The notes below the pieces were generated by a model, which saw nothing but the letters and a program-made list of their open reading frames with translations, had not been told where the DNA came from and made no database searches. The translations under genes and the position numbers were made by a program. From Promethearchaeota archaeon (GTDB lineage: Archaea; Asgardarchaeota; Lokiarchaeia; Sigyniarchaeales; SOKP01), in NCBI GenBank assembly GCA_019894815.1, contig JAGXNU010000072.1:1-9336 (forward strand): a DNA stretch of 9,336 nucleotides, in the 5' to 3' direction. Shown here piece after piece: positions 1-5,410 of this stretch (position 1 is the stretch's first letter; each line of letters begins with the position of its first letter).

Positions 1-216
1 TTCTTGTTGAACTTCTTTTGCTTGTTCTTGTGGTAAGGATCTAGACTCACGGGCAATTTTTCTCCAATTACCCAAGATTGTCCTCATCTTCCAGAATTCA
101 CGCTTATTTCGTAGACCATATTTTCCGATATATTCCAATTCTTCAAGGATTCTTTCCTTTTCAAAAGGATGTTTTGGTTTTTTAAACTTCTTTTTTAAAC
201 GACGTGGATCTCCCAT
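1..216 (-). CDS. rps4: 30S ribosomal protein S4 (uS4), N-terminal part, cut by window edge
   Basis: Primary rRNA-binding protein of the small ribosomal subunit. The minus strand reads 72 codons without a stop from an ATG at 214-216 to the window edge. It starts MGDPRRLKKKFKKPKHPF and continues through the archaeal S4 signature KYGLRNKREFWKMRTILGNWRKIAR. These basic, GDPxR- and YGLRNKRE-containing segments are typical of the archaeal/eukaryotic S4 N-terminus. The S4 RNA-binding domain proper would lie beyond position 1. The start is fixed by a strong AGGTGA Shine-Dalgarno that overlaps the rps13 stop. The gene lies 11 bp after rps13, the usual archaeal order (rps13-rps4-rps11-rpoD), so the two are co-transcribed. 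Only the 3' truncation by the window is notable. Confidence 0.95.
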   Translation of the reverse strand, partial: MGDPRRLKKKFKKPKHPFEKERILEELEYIGKYGLRNKREFWKMRTILGNWRKIARESRSLPQEQAKEVQQE

Positions 217-222
217 GATATA

Positions 223-228
223 TCACCT
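223..228 (-). promoter_or_regulatory. Shine-Dalgarno of rps4
   Basis: On the minus strand AGGTGA lies 6 nt before the rps4 ATG and overlaps the TAA stop of rps13 (228-230). It supports the chosen rps4 start and tight coupling of the two ribosomal genes. Confidence 0.8.
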
Positions 229-713
229 TATTGTCTTTTTAACTTTTTCCGCACGACTCCAATTACTAAGCCATGTCGGCCAGTGCTTTTAGTTCTTTGT
301 CCTCTTACTTTTAATTTATTATGATGTCGAACGCCTTTATAGCTTCTTATCCGTTTCATGCGATCGATGTCTTGTTTTGTTTGTAATTCAAGAGAATTGC
401 CCAAAATATGTCTATCCTCACCAGTTCTCAAATCTTTTTTCCGATTAACCATCCAATATGGTATTCCGTTTTCAATTGGCTTCATCATGATTTCTTCAAG
501 CTTATTTAGATCTTTTTCAGCCAAGGCACCAATCCTCATTCGAGGGTCGACTTCAGCCACTCTTACTATAGCTTGAGCGAATCTCCTACCAACTCCACGA
601 ATTTGAGTTAATCCGTGTTCTACTAAGGCATTTCCATCTATTTGGGAACGTAGAGCTCTAAAGAAGATCTTTTCTCGGAAATGTTTCGGTCTAAATGCGG
701 GTATAATACTCAT
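228..713 (-). CDS. rps13: 30S ribosomal protein S13 (uS13, archaeal type)
   Basis: Small-subunit head protein that contacts the large subunit and P-site tRNA. The 161-aa length fits archaeal S13 (about 150-165 aa; bacterial forms are shorter). Visible hallmarks are the helix-two-turn-helix region LTQIRGVGRRFAQAIVR near residues 35-51, the DLRTGEDRHI stretch, the RMKRIRSYKGVRHHNKLKVRGQRT segment near residues 118-141 and a basic C-terminal tail. It is the first gene of the ribosomal operon and is followed at 11 bp by rps4. No clear Shine-Dalgarno precedes the ATG, so initiation may depend on the leader or a weak site. The 164-bp gap upstream carries a good TATA-box candidate. The length is normal and the motifs are intact. 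Confidence 0.97.
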   Translation of the reverse strand: MSIIPAFRPKHFREKIFFRALRSQIDGNALVEHGLTQIRGVGRRFAQAIVRVAEVDPRMRIGALAEKDLNKLEEIMMKPIENGIPYWMVNRKKDLRTGEDRHILGNSLELQTKQDIDRMKRIRSYKGVRHHNKLKVRGQRTKSTGRHGLVIGVVRKKLKRQ

Positions 714-808
714 TATAAGTTCAATCTTAAATTCAATATTGATCTTTTTAATGTGAAATTTAATATTAATTTTGTGGTTTTTAGCACTAACTCATTGTAA
801 AAAGCGAT

Positions 809-816
809 TATTTAAA
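809..816 (-). promoter_or_regulatory. Putative archaeal TATA box for rps13-rps4
   Basis: TTTAAATA on the minus strand matches the archaeal TATA consensus and lies in the gap between frhB and rps13. Transcription would begin about 25 nt downstream, near 780-787, leaving a leader of roughly 70 nt. The surrounding gap (714-877) is very AT-rich, so other TATA-like strings exist and this is only the best candidate. No terminator hairpin for the upstream operon is evident. Confidence 0.45.
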
Positions 817-877
817 CAAAGAATCCAACAAATTTAAATTTAACATTTAAAAGTCAACTGCATTAGAAAATTATTGA

Positions 878-2368
878 TTAATAGCTTGGAAATCGATGAT
901 TTTCTTTTCTTTTTTCATCCAAGTGTTTCTGGCATTTTACTTTTTTCGATCTAGCTATTTTTTGGAGCATTGATAATCCTGGTTTAACATCATTAAAGTT
1001 TACCGATTCAATTATATCGTTAGCAATTAACTCGTCATAAAGTTTTTTCCCTTCTGGGGTTCGTATTATCACTGTATTCCAACCCGACGGAGAACCTATT
1101 GACCCTATAGAAATATCTGATGATTCAGAAGTGAGATCATAACAAACTTCACAATCAGGTCTAGCCAAATGAGTTATTTCTTTTATAGGAACTGAAAATT
1201 CATTACCATCATTAGTATAAATAAAGAATTTACCCTTATTGATATCAGTTTTACTCACATTTGATACATTTACATCAACTAAATTACATATTTTCAAGAA
1301 ACCATCTTCATAAGAAAAAGATTCCATGCAGAATATACCTAATCGATATATAACATTATTCTGAGAAGGAAATTGGAAATTGTATAATTTGGATTTTAAT
1401 AGGGCTTGCATGTGGCATGGAACTCCAACTATGGCAAAATTGCCATTTATAAGGCTCTTATCATTTAGTAAACTTAAATTTGGGTTATTCACGTACTTTG
1501 TTCCAGCTGAAGATATGACATCCTCCTTTGAACCTAACAAAAATGGCATTGGTCTCCAAGGATCTTCACTCATTTTTGCTCCTAAAGCCGAGTCAATTTG
1601 TTTACTATTAAATAAATAATAAATACAACTACTCGTAATACCTCCATCTTGACAAACGCTTTTAATATCTGATATTTTTGTTCGGGCTGAAAAAATATCT
1701 ATATAAGACCCCAATTGTCCATGATCTTCAATTTTATTGGAATGCATTTGTGTCATGTGCATACTAGTTGTTGGTAGAAATGTTCTAGGGCATATATAAT
1801 AACAAAGTCCACATCGAATACAAAGATTATCATCAACTTTTCCGATTCCATTAATAATCTCAATGCAATTAACTGGGCATATCCCTGCGCACATCCCGCA
1901 TCCGGAACATATTTTTGCGTCGAATATTACTTGAATAGGTTCATAAACAGTTTTTCCAGGAAAAATAGAATTTACTTTAATATTAAAATCAATTAATTTA
2001 TTAAAAGTTAAATTTTCATTATCAGTATCTATTTGTTCATTTATTTCCTCTATAGAAACTAATCTTTCATTTTTTAATAATGCTAAAAGAGTTAAAACGG
2101 TCTTCAAATCAACCTTTTTAGTTGTTATGAACGTTTTTAAATCTTTAAGATTACTTTCAGATTTTTTTTTTAAGAAAGTTAGTAATTCATATTTTAATTG
2201 TTCAAGATCAAACATATCGAAAAACAAGGCATGATATTGATCTTCAGTATAAATACCTGCTTTCAAAATATCATCTTTTCCATCTATCAAAGCTCGAATC
2301 CTAAATGAGTCTAAGGTTTCAGCCACATTTTTCAAAAATTCCCATGTTAATGATTTTTCAGAATTCAT
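878..2368 (-). CDS. FrhB/FpoF-like coenzyme F420 oxidoreductase with two 4Fe-4S motifs
   Basis: Iron-sulfur flavoprotein of the F420 hydrogenase/dehydrogenase beta-subunit family, which passes electrons between F420 and iron-sulfur carriers through FAD. Two ferredoxin-type motifs are visible: C154-C157-C160-C164 and C183-C186-C189-C193. The FrhB domain follows, with VCQDGGITSS (from 238), VGVPCH (from 314), GIFCMESFSYE (from 344), a CEVC pair (406, 409) and ISIGSIGSPSGWNTVIIRT (from 419). This run is diagnostic of FrhB, FpoF and related proteins. The 496-aa length exceeds a plain FrhB (about 280-350 aa) because of the ferredoxins plus a helical N-terminal extension of about 140 residues with a possible winged-helix segment near 75-110. 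It is the third gene of the hdrA-vhuD-frhB unit, 95 bp after vhuD. It contains no in-frame TGA. No clear Shine-Dalgarno is seen. The F420 role is a family inference; the exact partner is likely the adjacent HdrA-VhuD. Confidence 0.88.
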   Translation of the reverse strand: MNSEKSLTWEFLKNVAETLDSFRIRALIDGKDDILKAGIYTEDQYHALFFDMFDLEQLKYELLTFLKKKSESNLKDLKTFITTKKVDLKTVLTLLALLKNERLVSIEEINEQIDTDNENLTFNKLIDFNIKVNSIFPGKTVYEPIQVIFDAKICSGCGMCAGICPVNCIEIINGIGKVDDNLCIRCGLCYYICPRTFLPTTSMHMTQMHSNKIEDHGQLGSYIDIFSARTKISDIKSVCQDGGITSSCIYYLFNSKQIDSALGAKMSEDPWRPMPFLLGSKEDVISSAGTKYVNNPNLSLLNDKSLINGNFAIVGVPCHMQALLKSKLYNFQFPSQNNVIYRLGIFCMESFSYEDGFLKICNLVDVNVSNVSKTDINKGKFFIYTNDGNEFSVPIKEITHLARPDCEVCYDLTSESSDISIGSIGSPSGWNTVIIRTPEGKKLYDELIANDIIESVNFNDVKPGLSMLQKIARSKKVKCQKHLDEKRKENHRFPSY

Positions 2369-2384
2369 GATGATTCGATATTTT

Positions 2385-2444
2385 TTTTAGTGTAAATACT
2401 AATCCGAATACCCGCGCTTTGGGTAAGTTACCTCTCAACTAAAA
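2385..2444 (-). promoter_or_regulatory. Candidate SECIS element in the vhuD 3' untranslated region
   Basis: This segment of the 95-bp vhuD-frhB gap is much richer in G and C than the rest of the intergenic DNA and can fold. Read on the minus strand, an outer stem pairs TTTTAGT (2444-2438) with ACTAAAA (2391-2385). An inner 5-bp stem pairs TACCC with GGGTA around the loop AAAGCGC. A TGAG follows the outer stem on the 5' side and a GGAT lies on the 3' side. Archaeal SECIS elements usually sit in the 3' UTR, and those described for Lokiarchaeota resemble the eukaryotic form (a UGA/GA non-Watson-Crick core and an apical AA). The AA in the loop and the TGA/GGA pair are suggestive, but the arms between them are unequal (14 and 8 nt). 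A competing GGTA-ACT-TACC hairpin is also possible. Folding was done by eye. Confidence 0.5.
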
Positions 2445-2463
2445 TTTTTTTGAAAGGTTCATT

Positions 2464-2889
2464 CTACTTCGGGTTTATTTTATTTTTTGGCAAGGGAGGC
2501 AATGAACGGATCTTACTAGTTATATCTTCTACTGAAGTTACGAATTTTTCTACTTCAGCTGCGGCACAGAAATACTGTTGAATTCTATCTTCATCTATAC
2601 CAAGATGATTAAATAGTCTTCTTATAAATATGACATGTTTATTAGTATTCATATTAGCTCTACCATAATCACATTCACCCTCATGGCATGATATTATTGC
2701 TACTCCATCTGCACCTTTTAGAAAACTATCCATTATCAAGTGAATACCAATTCTTCCAGTACATCTTACACGAATCAAATGAAAGTCAGCTGAGTAATTT
2801 TTACGAGTAGTTCCAGTTAAATCAGCAGCAGAATAACCTCACTTTTCACAACCAAATGCTATAATCTTTCTTTCCTTAATATTATCCAT
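2464..2889 (-). CDS. vhuD: VhuD/MvhD-type iron-sulfur subunit, selenoprotein (Sec17 at TGA 2839-2841)
   Basis: Small electron-transfer adaptor that in methanogens links the F420-non-reducing hydrogenase (or formate dehydrogenase) to HdrA through an iron-sulfur cluster. Read through one in-frame TGA at 2839-2841, the gene gives 141 aa, normal for MvhD. The N-terminus is MDNIKERKIIAFGCEKU, followed by GYSAADLTGTTRKN. This aligns with the family pattern CxxC-xYxxADxxG, with selenocysteine in place of the second cysteine. Downstream hallmarks are intact: IRVRCTGRI (C43), KGADGVAIISCHEGECDY (about 58-75), the RRLFNHLGI helix and FCAAAEVEKF. Without read-through only a fragment from a TTG at 2778 would remain, lacking the first cluster motif. 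The start ATG (2887-2889) lies 19 bp after hdrA. No strong Shine-Dalgarno is seen, so translation may be coupled. The stop is TAG. A degenerate pseudogene is unlikely because the rest is perfectly conserved. Confidence 0.9.
2839..2841 (-). other. Selenocysteine codon TGA, VhuD residue 17
   Basis: TGA in the context FGCEK-U-GYSAAD, at the second cysteine of the CxxC cluster motif of MvhD/VhuD. Conserved sequence of the family continues in the same frame after it. Confidence 0.9.
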
Positions 2890-2908
2890 CTAAATCACAT
2901 TTATAAGT

Positions 2909-4906
2909 TTATTCTTGGATTTTTTCTTGAGAAGTACTCGTCATTGAGAAAAATGGTTCTGCAATTCCCTTTATTTCTTCTTCAAATTGAGAATCTCTAT
3001 AATATATGAGATCAATCGCTCTAGCGGGACATGAGGTAACACAAGCTCCACAACCTTTACATTTTAATTCATCTACTACTGCGATCTGATCATCATTAAC
3101 ATTGATTGCATCAAAATCACAAATTTTCTCACATCTATGACAACCTACACAGAGTGTATCATCTACTTCTGCGATGATTAGTTCTTGCCTTAATATATCA
3201 TTTGAAAGCAGAGTTGCCGCTTTGCTAGCTGCACCCAAAGCTGATGTCACAGAGTATGGTATATTTTTGGGACCTGCTGCACACCCACATATATAAATGC
3301 CATTATCTTTTGTTTCAACAGGTTTTAAACACCCATGAACACTTGATAAAAAGCCATTTGGACCCTTACTAAGACCCATTATTTCAGAAATTTCCATGGT
3401 ACCTTGTGAAGGGACTATTCCGGTCGATAAGATAACAAAATCAAAATCCATGCTCATGACTTCGTTTTCCAGTGTTGTGTCAAAATACAAACGCATCGTA
3501 CCATCATCGTTTAATTTAATATCTCCAGGTTTGCCTTTGATAAAATTAATATTTTGACCTCGAATTTTTCGATAATACTCCTCATTCCCCTTATCCCATG
3601 TCCTAATATCAATATAAAATATGGTAATATTCGTAGTGGGATATTCTTGCTTTAATAATTGGGCATTTTTCAGTGCAACATTACAACACACCGCACTGCA
3701 ATAAGGATTTCCTCTTAAAGTTCTTGATCCAACGCATTGTATCATCGCTACATTTTTAGGAGTGTTTCCGTCCGATATGCGATACACATGTCCTCCTGTT
3801 GGACCTATAGGGCTTAATATTCTTTCCAATTCAATCTGAGTGATTACATCCGGATATATGCCATACTTGTATTCATTTGTTTTGAGTATTGGATATTCTT
3901 CCCATCCTGTAGCTACAATTACCGCCCCAACTTTAATTTCAATATGTTCTTCTTCTTGGTCAAATGCGATTGCTTCAGCGGGACAAGTTTGTTCACAGTT
4001 CTTGCAATCAATGCATACAGACTTATCCATAACAGCATATTTCGGAACCGCTTGTGGAAAGGGAATATATATAGCATTCCTCTCTCCAATTCCTCTATTA
4101 AATGGATCTGGTATACTTATAGGGCATTTCGTAGTACATAATCCACATCCAGTACATTTACGTTCATCAACGTATCGAGGATTCTTTCTGATTTTCACGA
4201 GGAATTCTCCTGTTACACCAGTAAATTGGATAATGTCAGAATACGTCATTAATGTAATATTTGGGTGTTTGGATGCATTTACCATGATGGGAGCTAATAC
4301 TCAGATACCACAATCATCGGTTGGAAAAATTCTATCAAGCAAAGCCATTTTTCCTCCAATTGTAGGGGATTTTTCTACTAAGTAAACTTCTATTCCTTGA
4401 TTCGCTAAATCTAGCGCAGCATTCATTCCCGCTATACCGGCTCCTATCACAAGAGCAGATTTTGTTATGGGTATTTCTTTACGGGGGATTATTTCAAGTT
4501 GTCTTGCTCTATTTATGCCTGCTAATAACAATCTTTTAGCTTTTTCAGTTGCTACGATTTTATCTCCTTGATGTACAAATGAACAATGCTCTCGAATATT
4601 TACCATTTCAAAATAATATGGACTTAATCCTGCTTCGATCAAGACCGATCGGTAAGTAGCCTCATGAATTTTGGGAGTACAAGCGGCTACCACTACACGG
4701 TTTAAATCTAATTCTATTATATCATTTTTAATAGACTGTTGACCCGGATCACTGCAAGTAAACTTGTTTATCCTTGCAATCACGACATTAGGTAATAGTT
4801 CCGCAAAATCTCGTATGGCAGAACAATCAACGTGCATTCCAATATTTACGCCTCACTCGCACACATAAACTCCAATTCTTGTTTCATTGGTCTGTCTCTC
4901 AGACAT
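2909..4906 (-). CDS. hdrA: Heterodisulfide reductase subunit A-like FAD protein, selenoprotein with two Sec (TGA at 4853-4855 and 4301-4303)
   Basis: HdrA is the FAD-carrying, electron-bifurcating scaffold of cytoplasmic heterodisulfide reductase-type complexes. Read through two in-frame TGAs the frame gives 665 aa, the normal HdrA size. The N-terminal cluster domain starts RIGVYVCEUGVNIG (C16, U18); the family has CxCGxNI here. It continues with TCSDPGQ (C51), ACTPKIHEATYR (C76) and NIREHCSFVH (C108). The FAD Rossmann motif VIGAGIAG lies near 153-160, followed by FPTDDCGIU (U202) and VLAPIMVNASKHP; the family has DDCxxC. Then come ferredoxin motifs from C251 and C298, an IQCVGSR...YCSAVCC segment, a second FAD-binding strand VILSTGIVPS, and C-terminal ferredoxin motifs from C586 and C616. 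An AAGGTGA Shine-Dalgarno sits 5 nt before the ATG. It is the first gene of the operon. Both TGAs fall exactly on cluster-binding cysteine positions, so selenocysteine is far likelier than mutation. Confidence 0.92.
4301..4303 (-). other. Selenocysteine codon TGA, HdrA residue 202
   Basis: TGA in the context DDCGI-U-VLAPIM. Most HdrA proteins carry cysteine here, just after the FAD Rossmann fold. Sec-containing HdrA is an established selenoprotein family in Methanococcales and Lokiarchaeota. The frame continues perfectly into conserved HdrA sequence on both sides. Confidence 0.9.
4853..4855 (-). other. Selenocysteine codon TGA, HdrA residue 18
   Basis: TGA in the context VYVCE-U-GVNIG. The usual HdrA motif is VCxCGxNI, so selenocysteine replaces the second cysteine of the N-terminal cluster domain. 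The correct ATG, with a good Shine-Dalgarno, lies 17 codons upstream. Calling the gene from the next ATG (4835-4837) would discard this motif. Confidence 0.88.
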
Positions 4907-4911
4907 TATTT

Positions 4912-4938
4912 TCACCTTACTAAGGTATCACCTTACTA
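4912..4938 (-). promoter_or_regulatory. hdrA ribosome-binding site inside a direct repeat with alternative hairpins
   Basis: An exact 11-bp repeat, TAGTAAGGTGA on the minus strand, occurs at 4928-4938 and 4912-4922. The copy next to hdrA contains the Shine-Dalgarno AAGGTGA (4912-4918), 5 nt from the ATG. The segment between carries ACCTT, so the RNA can form either TAAGGT-GAT-ACCTTA (leaving the ribosome-binding site free) or ACCTT-AGT-AAGGT (masking it). The Shine-Dalgarno call is solid; a switching function is inference. Confidence 0.65.
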
Positions 4939-5132
4939 TCCATGTTCATTTTTTGATCTTAGGTTGTGAAGTGGGAGAATTAATTTATTTCTTCTGTTTA
5001 AGAAAAAATTCCCCAAATCCATTTCGTCTTCATAATGATCAAAAAAAATATATTTCAAATAGTATTTTATTCAAAAACATCTAAATAGAATCCAACTAAA
5101 TTTTTTATTCTACAGATAATTACTCAAATTAT
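4939..5132. promoter_or_regulatory. Divergent intergenic region between hdrA and the 61-aa gene
   Basis: The divergent hdrA operon and rightward genes must both be transcribed from this AT-rich gap. Rightward, an AAATATAT-type TATA candidate lies near 5046-5053. Leftward, TATTTAGATG (5087-5078) is a weak TATA candidate next to an element also seen upstream of rps13 (5087-5103). The hdrA leader may therefore be more than 100 nt. No RNA gene or strong terminator was recognised. Confidence 0.35.
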
Positions 5133-5318
5133 ATGTCTACAAATGATAAAAATAGTAAAGAAGATTACGCAAGAAAATTCATGGAAGAAGAAGGTTTAAA
5201 AGGAAAAGCAAGACGAATAAAAATCATTCAAATTATAGACTCAGTAGGTTTTGACAAGCGAAAAATAAAAGTAGCCCTTCAAAGGTCAACTATTGATGAA
5301 AGAATTAAACATGAGTAA
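5133..5318 (+). CDS. Small basic protein of unknown function (61 aa)
   Basis: Not recognised. The 61-residue product is rich in Lys, Arg, Glu and Ile and has no cysteine, signal peptide or membrane segment. The sequence KARRIKIIQIIDSVGFDKRKIKVAL (about residues 24-48) could form two helices with a turn, as in small nucleic-acid-binding helix-turn-helix proteins, but this is a guess from composition. The start is the ATG at 5133; no good Shine-Dalgarno precedes it, so a short leader or leaderless message is possible. It is the first rightward gene, 92 bp before serS and on the same strand. An AT-rich chance ORF cannot be excluded, but the divergent promoter layout and its charged, ordered composition favour a real gene. 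Confidence 0.55.
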   Translation: MSTNDKNSKEDYARKFMEEEGLKGKARRIKIIQIIDSVGFDKRKIKVALQRSTIDERIKHE

Positions 5319-5397
5319 GTTTTCAATTATTAAGATTTTTCCAAAAATAATTCATAATGAATTTAAGACATTATTAATTAATACTTTCATTAAAACA

Positions 5398-5403
5398 AGA
5401 GGA
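5398..5403 (+). promoter_or_regulatory. Shine-Dalgarno deciding the TTG start of serS
   Basis: AGAGGA lies 7 nt before the TTG at 5411. It supports this non-ATG codon as the serS start, since the family N-terminus MLDxxLF begins exactly there. Confidence 0.6.
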
Positions 5404-5410
5404 CATTACC

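Noticed and set aside
358..576. Plus-strand ORF opposite rps13
   Set aside because: Lies wholly inside the ribosomal protein gene on the other strand.
714..877. A second SECIS or RNA gene in the frhB-rps13 gap
   Set aside because: The gap is uniformly AT-rich with no GC-rich stem; frhB has no in-frame TGA.
1380..1619. Plus-strand ORF opposite the FrhB-like gene
   Set aside because: Antisense shadow of a clearly conserved gene.
3840..4385. Plus-strand ORF of 181 codons opposite hdrA
   Set aside because: Antisense shadow of the conserved hdrA frame; no recognisable domain and no promoter or ribosome-binding site.
2909..4837. hdrA as two separate genes or a pseudogene with a nonsense mutation
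   Set aside because: Both TGAs fall on family cysteine positions, the frame is unbroken otherwise, all cluster and FAD motifs are intact, and the neighbour vhuD shows the same pattern.
2839..4855. Genome-wide recoding of TGA as tryptophan or glycine
   Set aside because: TGA appears in frame only at Cys/Sec positions of two known selenoprotein families; tryptophans elsewhere (for example in rps13 and rps4) use TGG.
4912..4938. The repeat pair as the start of a CRISPR array
   Set aside because: Only two 11-bp copies 16 bp apart, no spacers and no cas genes.
4887..5084. 65-codon plus-strand ORF in the hdrA promoter region
   Set aside because: Overlaps the hdrA start and its Shine-Dalgarno in antisense; the product resembles no family and has AT-driven composition.
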